A stretch of 64,000 nt of DNA from Prorocentrum cordatum (Eukaryota; Sar; Dinophyceae; Prorocentrales; Prorocentraceae): NCBI GenBank assembly GCA_963575745.1, contig CAUYUJ010015496.1, positions 168,501 through 232,500 on the forward strand. The letters run 5' to 3'. A program made the position numbers and the translations under genes. Below are positions 29,095-37,850 of the stretch, one piece after another. The first letter of the stretch is position 1; every line of letters starts with the position of its first letter. The notes beneath the pieces are model-generated. The model saw only the letters and a list, made by a program, of their open reading frames with translations. It ran no database searches and was not told the origin of the DNA.

Positions 29095-30240
29095 GTGTCG
29101 GGCAGAAACCTCGTCCGAGAGTGAATTGCGAGGAAGTCTTAAGCGGGAGCCCCTTCCCCATGGGGCCCGCAGCTGACGTATTGAATCCGAGCGGGTCATC
29201 GGCCTCCTGCAACTGTCGTCACTTTGGGGCTCCTGAGGCCTGAATCAGGCGGAAAAATCACGCGGGAGCCTCGTTTGTAAATGAATTGCGAAGAAGTTTC
29301 AAGCGGGAGACACCTCCCGATGGGGCCAGCAGCTCATAGTCTTAATCCGAAGTGGCCATCGGCCTCCTGTAAATGTCGTCACTTTGGGGTTCCTGAGGCT
29401 TGAATATGGAAGAAGTATCATACGGGCGCCTCGTTCGCGAGTGAATTGTCATGCTCTGAATCCGAGCGGGCCATCGGTTTCCTATAATTGCTATCACTTT
29501 TGGGCTCCTGAGGCCTGAATGTAGAGGAAATATCAAGCGGGAGCCTCGTCTGTGAGTGAACTGCGCGGAAGTCTCAGGCGGGAGCCCCTTCCGCATGGAG
29601 CCCGCAGCTCATATTCTTAATCCGAAGCGGCCATCGGCCTCCTGTAACTGTCGTCATTTGTGGGCTTCTGGGGCTTGAATACGGCGGAAACACGAGCCTT
29701 GTCCGTGAGTGAATTGCGAGGACGTCTCAAGCGGGAGCCCCCATCCACATGCGGGCCCGCAGCTCATATTTTTAATCCGAGCGGGTCATCGGCCTCCTGT
29801 AACTGTCATCATTTTGGGGTCCCTGCGGCCTGAATATGGAGGAACTATCGGGCGGAAGCCTCGTCTGTGAGTGAATCGCGAGGAAGTCTCAGGCGGGAGC
29901 CCCTTCCTATGGGGACCGCAGCTCATGTTTTTTAATTCCAAGCGGGTCATCGGCCTCCTGAAGCTGTCGTCACTCTTGGGTTCCTGAGGCCTGAATACGG
30001 AGGAAAACGCGGGAGCCTCGTCTTTGACTGGATTGCGAGGAAGTCTCAAGCGGGAGCCCCCTCCCTATTGGACCCGCATTTCACGTTCGAATCCGAGGCG
30101 GGCCATCTGCCTACTGTAACTGCCATCTGCCTCCTGTACCTGCCTCCTGTGAATATGGAAGAATCTCGTACGTGAGTGAATTGCGAAGGAATCTCAGGCG
30201 CGAGCCACCTCCCTGTAGGGCCCGCACCTCACGTGTTTTC
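29095..30240 (+). repeat. Satellite, about 160-bp unit, eight copies
   Basis: The landmark GTGAATTGCG (or one-base variants) occurs at about 29121, 29282, 29441, 29555, 29708, 29871, 30029 and 30175, giving spacings of 161, 159, 114, 153, 163, 158 and 146. A typical unit runs GTGAATTGCGAGGAAGTCTC, AAGCGGGAGCCCCTTCC, a CCCGCAGCTCATATTCTTAA stretch, GCGGGTCATCGGCCTCCTGT, AACTGTCGTCACTTTGGGG, CTCCTGAGGCCTGAATA and GGGAGCCTCGTC. The short third copy lacks the AAGCGGGAGCCCC part. No open frame is conserved. Confidence 0.85.
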
Positions 30241-30329
30241 TCTGGGTCGTCCTCCGGCGCGCGTCTCCTCTGAGTCACACTCCGGCGCGTAGCCGCTGGG
30301 ACGCACGTCGCGCGTTTCCTCTAGGTCGT

Positions 30330-30687
30330 GTTCCGCACGAGGAAGAAGAGGAGGAGGAGGAGGAGAGGGAGGAGGATGCAGGACGAGGAGGAGGAGAAAG
30401 AGGAGGACGAGACAGAAGGGGAACAGGACGATGAGGAGAAGGAGGAGGAGGAGGAAGGCCCTAGGACGCCCCAGGAGGTCCCGGGAGGCCCAGAAGGCTC
30501 CAGGAGGCCCCAAGAGGCCCCAGGAGGCCCCAGGAGGAGGCAGGAGACCAAAGGAGGAGGCATGAGGAGGAGGCAGGAGGAGGTGGAGGAGGGGGAGGAA
30601 GACGGAGACGAGGAGGAGGAGCCAGAGGAGGGAGAGGGACAGGGAGAGGAGGGAGAGGGGAGGTGGAGGAGGAGGAGGAGGAGGAGG
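30330..30687 (+). repeat. GGA purine array on the 3' side of the LINE
   Basis: GAGGAGGAGG-type DNA with a CCCCAGGAGG minisatellite in the middle (30470-30545, resembling the CCCCAAGAGG repeats at 34.8 and 61 kb). It runs without a break to 30687, where LINE sequence starts. The matching array on the LINE's 5' side is 37616-37672. Confidence 0.85.
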
Positions 30688-30780
30688 TTTGATTTGACAC
30701 GTCGCATCGCAAGGGCTAAGACCAGCAAGACAAAGAGGAAATCGCTAACAGCCCAATCCCAAGAGGGAGGGCGCCAGCAA

Positions 30781-31644
30781 CTAACTCCCCACCTCACCAG
30801 TCGAAGCCGAACCACTGCCGTCCACAGCACGGGTGAAGTCAGCAAGAGGCACTAGCTCGTCAAGCGGCACATCCCTACTATTGGGATGGATGCCTCTTCT
30901 AAGCCGAGATCGGTTGCTACGCGCGTGGTTGGAGGAGGGCCCGCCCTTGCAGGCTCCCGCCAACCCACCAAGCCTGACCCCCTCAGAAACACTGCCACAG
31001 TCCATGCAGCAGAAGAGGGTGACCCCATTACGGGTACCCGTCAGGTGAATTTTATGCCCCTGAGGCTCTTGCACAAGGGCGCACAGCACAGGGTTGAAGC
31101 CAAGACAGTCCGCAGCAGGCTGCGGAGGGTCCGAACGCACACGAGTAAGACAACGCGCGCACGCCCACAGTTTGCGAATCCACCTGAATTCGGGGCCACG
31201 ATCCCTCCTCTGGAGCGCCTGCGCCCCACCAACAGCGGGGGCAGCGGACGGGCCCACAGTGGCCCCAGCGGGGGCAGGGGCAGGAGGAGGGGGGGCACCC
31301 CGATGGGGAGTGGAGGGACTTGGCTCTCCCCGGCCAGCCACGCCCAGCACCTCTGAGGCGGCGCTGACGGTGGCGGCACGAGCGGCGCTGCCACCAGCAG
31401 TGGCGGCACTGGCTGCACCAGCGCGGGAGGCGCCTGCCCTTCCCAGACGGCTGCTGGTCCTGGCAGGCGCAAGACTTGACCAGAGCAACAGGGCTTTGGC
31501 CGCATAAATCAGAAAACTCCCGAGGCTGGACGCTTCAAAACTTAACTCAAAAAGCTCGTTCTCCGACGGACGGGAATGGGTCATCGCAGCCGCCTTTGCA
31601 GCCACATCAGCCCAGTGATTTCCTTTGGCCCTAAACCAGTCCAC
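30781..31644 (-). pseudogene. LINE RNase H end and C-terminal cysteine domain
   Basis: Opens with FRAKGNHWADVAAKAAAMTH, where the Asp in 'G-N-x-x-A-D' is the last RNase H catalytic residue. A long Ala/Pro/Gly linker follows, then RWIRKLWACARCLTRVRSDP, QPAADCLGF, GHKIHLTGTRNGVTLFCCMD and CGSVSEGVRLGGLAGACKGG. The C-x2-C ... C ... H-x3-H-x-T-G ... F-C-x2-C-G pattern is a zinc domain found at the end of dinoflagellate LINE ORF2. It stops about 90 bases before the 3' GGA array. Confidence 0.8.
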
Positions 31645-31970
31645 AGAGAAAGGTTCGAAACAATCACACTCTGATGGCCTTTTACTTTTGCGATGGCAAG
31701 AGCGTCTTTTCTGGGCAGGTGGCTCAGAGCAAGGGAAACGGGCCCAGCATAATACGACCTTATGTCAGCAACCGCTTCCAAGGGCCTTTCGCTCACTGCC
31801 ACGAGCCCTTTGTAGTCCGCGCAGAACTCTGACGCCGAGCTAGCATACTTGCAACTTGCCAGAAACCCAACATGCTCCGAAGCAGGACTCGCCCGTGGCA
31901 GCTTGGCCCCTACTTTGCCCGATATGATAGCAAAGGTTCCCCATCCTCCCGGAGACAAACACATGACCAA
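31581..31970 (-). pseudogene. LINE RNase H domain, middle
   Basis: GGWGTFAIISGKVGAKLPRA continues the first strand. The Glu in PASEHVGFLASCKYAS and the Asp in EFCADYKGLVAVSERPLEAV are the second and third catalytic residues, and DALAIAKVKGHQSVIVSNLS carries the conserved His in 'K-V-K-G-H-Q'. All lie at normal spacings. The domain removes the RNA strand of the hybrid. A second frameshift near 31640 moves the final Asp to the next frame. Confidence 0.8.
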
Positions 31971-32573
31971 CCAGCACAGTGATGGACTTTGTGACCTTCC
32001 TTGAAACAGGACCCGTCATGAAAGCACATCTTGTCTCTGAACGCCTCCAAGGGGGTCAGGTCGGGGTCCACACAGGAGAAGGTATAACTCTCATGCCCGA
32101 AGCCATCGAGCGGTCTCAGAATGCTCTCAGGAACCAACCGGAAACCAAGCATGAGAGGGTTCTTCTTATCTTCTCGGGAGATGAAATCAACCACATCTTC
32201 CTTCAGGTACTCATCCCTAACGCTGAGAGTAGCAGAGCAGGCAAACAGGCGATGGTGAAGATCATCCCTAGGAAACCCACACAAAGGACACCATAGATCT
32301 TCCACAGCATAACCACATCTAGCAAGGCGCCACTTGGACCACAAGCACTGTGTAACAAAACGCCTTCAACATGCACTTCTCTGCATACGACAGGATACTG
32401 CCACGGGATAGCAATTGGCAACAGACAGTCGTGTCCAAGGGCTCTCCAGGGTGTCCGAACTTGCTGGCGGCCTTCGCAGCCAGCATGTGCATCCACGCAG
32501 CTCTGAGATCACACAGAACTTTGGCGGGAGACGTGCTAGTTAGGACAATTTCCTGACCCTCGTGGTCCTCCAA
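31910..32573 (-). pseudogene. LINE zinc-finger connection and start of RNase H
   Basis: The frame 32573-32319 (VLCDLRAAWMHMLAAKAASK) leads, after a frameshift, into 32344-31910: RLARCGYAVEDLWCPLCGFP and RDDLHHRLFAC form a C-x8-C-x2-C ... H-H-x4-C zinc motif seen between RT and RNase H in LINEs. Then FRDKMCFHDGSCFKEGHKVH and HCAGWSCVCL begin an RNase H fold; the Asp in 'H-D-G-S' is its first catalytic residue. A frameshift near 31940 passes the reading to the next frame. Confidence 0.8.
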
Positions 32574-32651
32574 GACAAAGGGGGAGACAAATTTCCAAGA
32601 TATTCTGATCAGGGAAACGACAGCAGCCCCGAGAGGTCCCTTAACCTGGTT

Positions 32652-33227
32652 TCAAGCTCTCGGCGGCCTCGCCAAGATGTTCGAGGCAAGTTCCCTCAGC
32701 CGCGGCAGCGAGGGTTCGAATCCAGGGCAGGTCGCCGCTTTCCAAACCAAGTTCGCCCAGGCAATGACAGGGCCCAGGGCAAGCCTGCAGGTGGGGTCCT
32801 GGAGAATAAGAAGCGACAACGCGCGGGGCCTGGATGGGCACGCGCTTCCGACTGCATGCAGGAAGAAGGACTGCGCTGCTGCAACTCCCCTTACGTCCAA
32901 CCCCACCACCTCGGCCCCATAATACCCGAAGGATTGGACACCTGCGAGGTACACCCTCTGCATGTTGTCACCTCCCTTCCTTATGGCTGCTAGTCTTCGC
33001 TTGCGACGGTTCAACTTCTTGGTTCTTTCCTTCAAGAAACGGGTAGCACCTCTCCGACATCTGAGCTGGCCTCCCGCGGTGTCCACGCCAAGATTGGCTG
33101 CAGAGTTTTCTCTGGACTTCATGTGCTTCCCCATGGACCTGGCCAGGTCATGCCTGATACTGTTCGAAGAGGCAGCGACAGCAGACTTATCATAAGCAAC
33201 TGCACACTGCAAGTCATCCTGGATCAA
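32652..33227 (-). pseudogene. LINE RT thumb and connection
   Basis: A shifted frame continues MIQDDLQCAVAYDKSAVAAS, NSIRHDLARSMGKHMKSREN and NLGVDTAGGQLRCRRGATRF, followed by YLAGVQSFGYYGAEVVGLDV. 'L-G-x-D' soon after the palm and the 'Y-x-A-E-V-x-G' stretch are typical of RT thumbs in this LINE group. The frame stops at 32652 and the next piece (32573) is in the same register. Confidence 0.75.
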
Positions 33228-33619
33228 CTGGACAACCTGGGCCGAGCTCTCGACAGTTCTGGTGACAAGGGGTCCGAATCTTGAATCAGAATCACCCAGC
33301 AGTCGATGAAGAGGAACAAATCAGACGTTCCCAGGACCTGCTGGAGCTTTGAGACTGGCCCATAGGAATAAACCTGCACCAGGAAAGTAGCAAACGGGCA
33401 CCCAGCCAGAATACCTTGCATAGGGAGGGAAGATTCCAACGCGTAACCTTCCATCTGGAAAAACCTTTTCGCACGGTACATGTTGCAGATCACGGCAAGG
33501 ACCTGCATGTCAAACCCCGTGTCTTCGGCCCTGGTCCAGAGAAGGCTTAAAACGATATGGTCGTAGAAAATACTCATATCATACAGCACAGCCGACATGT
33601 GAATCTTCTTCTCAGACAT
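33224..33619 (-). pseudogene. LINE RT, palm
   Basis: In the same frame as the upstream RT piece: VLYDMSIFYDHIVLSLLW is motif A, with the catalytic Asp kept in D-M-S-x-F-Y. SLPMQGILAGCPFATFLVQV is motif B ('Q-G-I-x-A-G-C-P-x-A'). Motif C, normally an aromatic/x/D/D box, reads DLFLFIDCWVI, so the second catalytic Asp is Cys. That change needs two base substitutions and would inactivate the enzyme. The frame shifts just after this motif. Confidence 0.85.
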
Positions 33620-33643
33620 GCTAGCCGCTTCAGCCCTGAAGTT

Positions 33644-34491
33644 TTACACGAACACGAGCTCGAGAATGGAAACACCCTTCTGGTGACACAAGCAACGAAG
33701 CCGGTGAGATCGTTCCCAAGAGCGAGCAACACTCTGACGAAGCCTGCCATACACACGATACAGGGACCCGCACAGGCCGATACCACGAAACTTGACCGCG
33801 CCTGGCTTGTGCTTGGGTATGAGACATGTAGCAACCGCCTGCAAGACAGAGGGAAACTGCCCGCGCTGCTCGATACATCTAAGAAGCCAGGCGATGATTC
33901 CCAGCTGCTGGTCTGAGCACATCAGATAGTGACAGGGGTGGAAGCCGTCAAACGCCTGGGACATCTTAGAACTAAAGGCAGCACACACTTTCCTCAGCTC
34001 GTCTGGGGTGGCAGGGGTGGCAAGGGGGACAGGCTTCCCATCTGCATGATTCACTTGCCAAGGAGCACGGGGGGAGGCATCCCCCTTCCAGAGCCGCTTC
34101 AGCCTATCCGCCTCCGCCCTGAGGATGCTGGTAGGCTGCCCAGACCACTGGCCCGCGCGCTGTACCCCCCCCCCCCCCCCCCCCCGAGGCTTCCAAACAT
34201 CCTCCCACTTGGTCCACATGTGCAGCCAGGAGACAGAGCTGCCTCGACTGCGAACCCATTCCTTCCAGGACTTGGTGGAGCCGAGGGTGCCCCTGGAGCT
34301 TTCAGCCTTCAAGGCAATCTTAAGATTCTTTCGGAAATCTCCAAGTATGCCCTCAGCAACGTAAATGTTCAAAGACTGCTGATCAAGGTCCTGTCGAATT
34401 CCTCCTGCCAACAACTTGGACCTGCACCCAGCAGGAGAGCCTTCCAAGTTCTCGAGATGCATTCTAAGACCTGCCTAATCCCACCAGCCCT
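33644..34491 (-). pseudogene. LINE RT, N-terminal part (fingers)
   Basis: The minus-strand frame has LATPATPDELRKVCAAFSSK, then SQAFDGFHPCHYLMC (the 'G-x-D-G-x-x-P' motif 0) and ATCLIPKHKPGAVKFRGIGL, CGSLYRVYGRLRQ (motif 1-2, 'L-I-P-K-x-x-G-x-x-R-P-I-x-L'). A 21-base homopolymer (34165-34185) encodes poly-Gly within the N-terminal extension and is a likely site of length error. It ends in a stop at 33644 in the same frame as the next RT piece. The role would be target-primed reverse transcription. Confidence 0.8.
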
Positions 34492-34501
34492 CTGGGCGTC
34501 G

Positions 34502-34862
34502 GTGGTTTAGAGCGTTTCCTCTCCCACCCCTCCTTCTACCCCGTCGGGGATGGGTTTACCCCTTCCCCCTACCCCCTCCCCACTGACCTGGACAGGGGGG
34601 GGGGGGGGGCGGGGGTGCGGTCAGAGCGCCCAAAACGCCCCCCGCCGAGGAAGCCAAAATCATTGATTTTACTAAGGTTTTGGCCCCATCTTGGCCCCCA
34701 GAGGGGGCAGCACTCATTGAAGCCCCCCTCTTATTTGATCGATTTCCTCCAAGATGACCCCAAGAAGCGCCCAGGAGGCACCAATCGGCCCCAAGATGGC
34801 CTCAAGATGGCCCCAAGAGGTCCCCAGGAGGCCCCCAAGGAGATCCCAAACGGCCCAAAGAG

Positions 34863-34894
<32 letters not shown>

Positions 34895-34941
34895 AGGCAC
34901 CCAAGACGCCGAAAAGCCCCTCAGGACGACCCTCTACTCGC
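34502..34941. mobile_element. 440-bp insert in the LINE, flanked by a 10-bp direct repeat
   Basis: CTGGGCGTCG lies on both sides (34492-34501 and 34942-34951). LINE similarity stops at one copy and resumes at the other. On the minus strand the endonuclease linker ends SPSRNDAQ at one copy, and RAGGIRQVLECISRTWK follows on from the other. The insert holds a 15-base poly-G (34595-34609), a 31-base poly-C (34863-34893) and CCCCAAGATGGCC/CCAAGAGG minisatellite DNA like that at 60.9-61.9 kb. It has no open frame and no obvious terminal inverted repeats. The simplest reading is a small nonautonomous element with a target-site duplication. Confidence 0.7.
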
Positions 34942-36081
34942 CTGGGCGTCGTTTCTGGACGGGCTGGTGGGGATACGCGAAGCGTCTAGAATTTCCCGAG
35001 TGACACCAACATTCTGGGCCCATTTAACCATCCACCTCAGGGGTACTACGTGGGACTCCCAAGCCAACTTCACATTTTTGCAGCGCTGAACAAGAGGAAC
35101 GTGAACGATCCTAGCACTGCGGGCCCTCTGCGAAACAGTCTGAAGGGGGGTGTCCGTCATCCTACTGATGGCCATCTCCAACTCCATGGCTACACTTGCG
35201 TACACAACATCAAGAGCAGCCTGCCGAGCTTCAAAACAGGACATGCTGGGTGTGCCACTTCCCACAGAGACCCCACACAACTCTTCCAATCTGGATACTT
35301 GACTCTCCAACTTGACCCAGGGCAGATTCTCCAGGGACGGGCCGAAGGGCTTGACATGCGGGATCTTGGGGCAATTACGCAAGACAGGGATGGCATGGTT
35401 GACGTCAGACCAGATGCGCAACGTCACAGGGCAGCGAGGGGAGACAGGGCACGAAGAGAGCACAGAGGTCGACGTGGCAATGCAAGCAAGCACATGAGAA
35501 AGCACAAAGAAATCAATAGTGGTCTGAGACTTCTTCTTGATACATGTGTGCTTCGGCGGAACGACCGCCTCCATACCAGCTCGAATCAGGAACTCCGAAG
35601 TCTCAAGCCTCCTAGCCTTAAGGTTCCAACCTCCTGCAATCATGACAGGGAGCTGAACCTTCTCCTGAAGAGTTGCGATGTCTTCCAAGAGTTCAAGGCT
35701 AGTAGCATACAGCCCCACACTCGTCTGCATGCACAAAGAGACGAGACAATTGGGCCCAGGGACGTCAATCTTCAGGGCACAGATGCGGCGCTGCATAGAA
35801 CAGCTAACAGGTACAGGACTAGCTCCAAGATCCTGCCCAGCCCTTAATAGGATAGCCACACCTCCAGAGGCCACTCCAGATTCTAACACTGCAGCCATAG
35901 AGAAATACCCAAGACAGCCACGAGCGGAACACCATTCCTTGGCAGACTGCACGGCATCCTCGCCCTTTAACAAGGTTTCCTGCAGGAGAAGAATCGAAGG
36001 CTCAGGGAATTGAAAACAACCAGACTCATGGTCATAGTTCGCCTTAACGGTAGCAAACGAATTCGCGTTCAGGGTTGTCAC
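34942..36081 (-). pseudogene. LINE AP-type endonuclease
   Basis: Starts with MTTLNANSFATVKANYDHES and has PSILLLQETLLKGEDAVQSA (the catalytic Glu in 'L-Q-E-T'), then VASGGVAILLRAGQDLG, the strand IAGGWNLKARRLETSEFLIR and HTCIKKKSQTTIDFFVLSHV ('T-x-x-D-x-x-x-x-S'). These are the conserved blocks of endonuclease/exonuclease/phosphatase-fold enzymes that nick target DNA. The usual G-D-W-N is G-G-W-N here, losing a catalytic Asp, and the final 'S-D-H/P-H-x-P-V' block is SPRCPV, losing the His. The frame itself is open for 386 codons, so loss of activity predates loss of frame. A linker (VKWAQNVGVTREILDASRIP) follows and is cut by the insert. Confidence 0.85.
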
Positions 36082-36111
36082 TTGCAGGGCACACCCTTGG
36101 CCCGTAGTTTG

Positions 36112-36618
36112 TCACAACCCAACGTCCTCTGGACCTGCCGCCCCCCCCTCTGGATGCTGCTGCAGCCGGCTGGGCGGGGCGGCGGCAGTGGCTGGGGCCC
36201 CCCCCTTCCCCACCTTTCCTCTGCCCTGGGGTCCTGCTGAGGACGATGACGCAGTTCCTGGAGGCTCCGGCCTGGGATTTTGCCTCCCTGAGCTTTGCTG
36301 GGCGCCCTTCCCTTTCTTTGCAGCTTTCCCAGACGTATTCTTCACGAGGGTCCACACCTGGTCATGAATATCTGGGCACTCTTGACGAAGGGCTTCCATT
36401 TGCTCCTGGAGGCTGCTGAGGTCCTCACCAAGGCGCTTCTCACCTCGAGGTTCCATATCTTCATCAGATACCTCATACGGCTCCTCCTCCTCATCAACTG
36501 CTGGTAGCTGCTTCTCCTCCAAGGAATTTTGCATGTTCTTCTGTGTGGTATTATTCTCCAGGCCTTTCAAGACCTTCTGAATGGCCCCCATCCAACATCT
36601 TACTGGCTTGAGCGTCAA
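36112..36618 (-). pseudogene. LINE ORF1, C-terminal part (after frameshift)
   Basis: A +1-shifted frame continues ORF1: WMGAIQKVLKGLENNTTQKN, an acidic stretch (AVDEEEEPYEVSDEDMEPRG), a helix (LSSLQEQMEALRQECPDIHD) and a Lys/Gly/Pro-rich tail. The preceding frame ends SKMLDGGHSEGLERPGE at 36551. The shared VLKGLE / SEGLER overlap near 36560-36600 marks the frameshift. It ends about 30 bases before the endonuclease frame opens. Confidence 0.7.
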
Positions 36619-36817
36619 GATCCAACTGGTCCTTCATATTTGTCAACATGCCCTCCAAAGCCGAGAAGCCATCCTCCAGCTGCTTTCTTCCCTCAGGAGA
36701 GAGACAGGCAAATTCTTTTGTCAGAGCTCCCTTCAGACCCTGGACCCAGTGGACCACACTTTCAGGTTCAGACTCAGGAGGCTCGCACGAGGCTGACTCA
36801 GGACGCAGGCAAGCAAG

Positions 36818-37435
36818 CTAGGCGTTGAGACACTCCAACTGGGCTTTCGACTCACGAATCTGCGCCGTCGCTTCCTCATACTTCCTGCCAATGCACGCTG
36901 CCTGGGATTCCAACTCCGCAAGTGCTTCCGTGGCAGAGGTGATGAGGGACGTCTGATGCTGGATCTGAGCCGCGAGACTCTGAGCCTTCTGCACAGGGGA
37001 CCGATTCTGGAACACCTTCTCCTTCGCAGCTTTGACTGCTTCGCGGGCCGAGACCAACCTGGGATCGGTGTGCTCCACTCCCCAGCCCTTGTAAAACTTG
37101 ACGAGATGCTGCGCCATCAAAAGGTCTTGGGAAGACTGGTCGGTGTTCGGGGGGGGCGACGAGGAAATCGTGTCTTTATGCCACGGGGGCTGCTTCACAC
37201 CACCTCCAGATTCACCTCCTCCAGACGCTCCTCCTCCCCCTTTTTGCCCTTGCCCCTTGCCCTTGCCCTTCCCCTTGCCGCCGGTCCCTGGCGATGGCGC
37301 GGAACCTGTCTGCGGTGGCTGCGGGGTGCCGCAGAGCCCGCAGAACGGCTTGCGGCGGCTGGCCCAGGTCCAACCTGGGCAACTGGGGTTGGGGCAGCAC
37401 ACGTATGCAAGGGTTTTCTTGACACTCCAAGACAT
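36818..37435 (-). pseudogene. LINE ORF1, N-terminal part with zinc finger
   Basis: The first good ATG (37435) opens MSWSVKKTLAYVCCPNPSCP, then GWTWASRRKPFCGLCGTPQP. The C-x4-C ... C-x2-C pattern is a zinc finger typical of ORF1 in dinoflagellate LINEs. A basic Gly/Lys-rich stretch (GKGKGKGKGQGQKGGGG) and a coiled coil (AREAVKAAKEKVFQNRSPVQ, then KAQSLAAQIQHQTSLITSAT and IRESKAQLECLNA) follow. A TAG at 36818-36820 interrupts, but the same frame continues LACLRPESASCEPPESEPES and VVHWVQGLKGALTKEFACLS to about 36600, so the stop is a single lesion. ORF1 proteins bind the element RNA. The open frame upstream to 37585 has no ATG and is probably the 5' UTR. Confidence 0.8.
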
Positions 37436-37594
37436 GGCGCACGCACGATACGGCTCGATAGTTCGAAAACAGACGGCCACGGCAGCGGGGGCTTGCCGTG
37501 GCGGAGCGGGAACAGTGGCCTGCTGTGGGCGGCTCGCCTCGAGCCAGCCCCTCGGCTGCAGGCAAGCACGAAGCCGCAGGGCCACGGTTTCGTA

Positions 37595-37616
37595 CTTGAG
37601 CCAAAATGGCTACGGG
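37595..37616 (-). other. Dinoflagellate spliced leader relic
   Basis: The minus strand reads CCGTAGCC, then ATTTTGGCTCAAG, at 37615-37595: all 21 bases after the first, variable base of the 22-nt leader that dinoflagellates trans-splice onto mRNAs. Base 37616 (C on this strand) would be the variable D position and does not fit it; it can instead belong to the preceding CCT repeat. LINE sequence follows directly at 37594. A genomic leader is known evidence of an mRNA returned to DNA by reverse transcription. Confidence 0.93.
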
Positions 37617-37672
37617 AGGAGGAGGAGGAGGAGGAGGAGGAGGGAGAGGGAGAGGGAAAAGGAGGAGGAGGA
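37616..37672 (+). repeat. GGA array on the 5' side of the LINE
   Basis: GAGGAGGAGG repeats, then GGGAGAGGGAGAGGG and AAAAGGAGGAGGAGG. It touches the spliced leader relic directly. The other LINE end touches the GGA array at 30330-30687, so the LINE sits inside a GGA-type tract. Confidence 0.9.
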
Positions 37673-37711
37673 ACATATTCAAATGTGATGTCCTACCGTC
37701 GGAATAATTTT

Positions 37712-37850
37712 CTCAACCCCCGCGGCGCTGCGACGTGACGAGTACAGCGGAACAGTATTTTGTCGCCCGCCAAGGCGTTGCCACTTGGCGAGTGGAGCAG
37801 AAAGTATGTGTTTCTGCCCCGCGGCGCTGCCACGTGACAAGGCACACATT
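37712..37850 (+). repeat. CACGTG array 3 (short)
   Basis: Three units: CCCCCGCGGCGCTGCGACGT with GACGAGTACAGCGGAACAGT; CCGCCAAGGCGTTGCCACTT with GGCGAGTGGAGCAG; and CCCCGCGGCGCTGCCACGTG with ACAAGGCACAC. CACGTG is intact only in the third unit. It lies between a GGA array and the pentamer array at 37850. Confidence 0.75.

Larger units (their letters stand above)
30688..37615 (-). mobile_element. Near-full-length non-LTR retrotransposon (LINE) with spliced leader at its 5' end
   Basis: In minus-strand order: spliced leader relic (37615-37595), about 160-nt 5' UTR, ORF1 with zinc finger (37435-36112), AP-type endonuclease (36081-34942), a 440-bp foreign insert (34941-34502), RT (34500-32650), a zinc-finger/connection region and RNase H (32573-31581), a C-terminal cysteine domain (31644-30781) and the 3' end at 30688. 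Both ends abut GGA repeats. The total is 6.93 kb. ORF1 has one in-frame stop and one frameshift, the EN and RT catalytic residues are changed, and RNase H is split by two frameshifts. EN before RT before RNase H is the usual plan of dinoflagellate LINEs. Confidence 0.85.

Noticed and set aside
29095-30240. CRISPR-like regular array
   Set aside because: Units are long, diverged and contiguous, with no constant short repeat separated by unique spacers. The genome is eukaryotic. It is a satellite.
34595-34893. Poly-G and poly-C runs as biological signals
   Set aside because: Runs of 15 and 31 bases are prone to sequencing and assembly length error. Their exact length, and frames crossing them, should not be interpreted.
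37436-37585. ORF1 starting at a GTG at 37585
   Set aside because: The first ATG (37435) lies just before the zinc finger, and the sequence between it and the leader fits a 5' UTR. Non-ATG starts are not needed.
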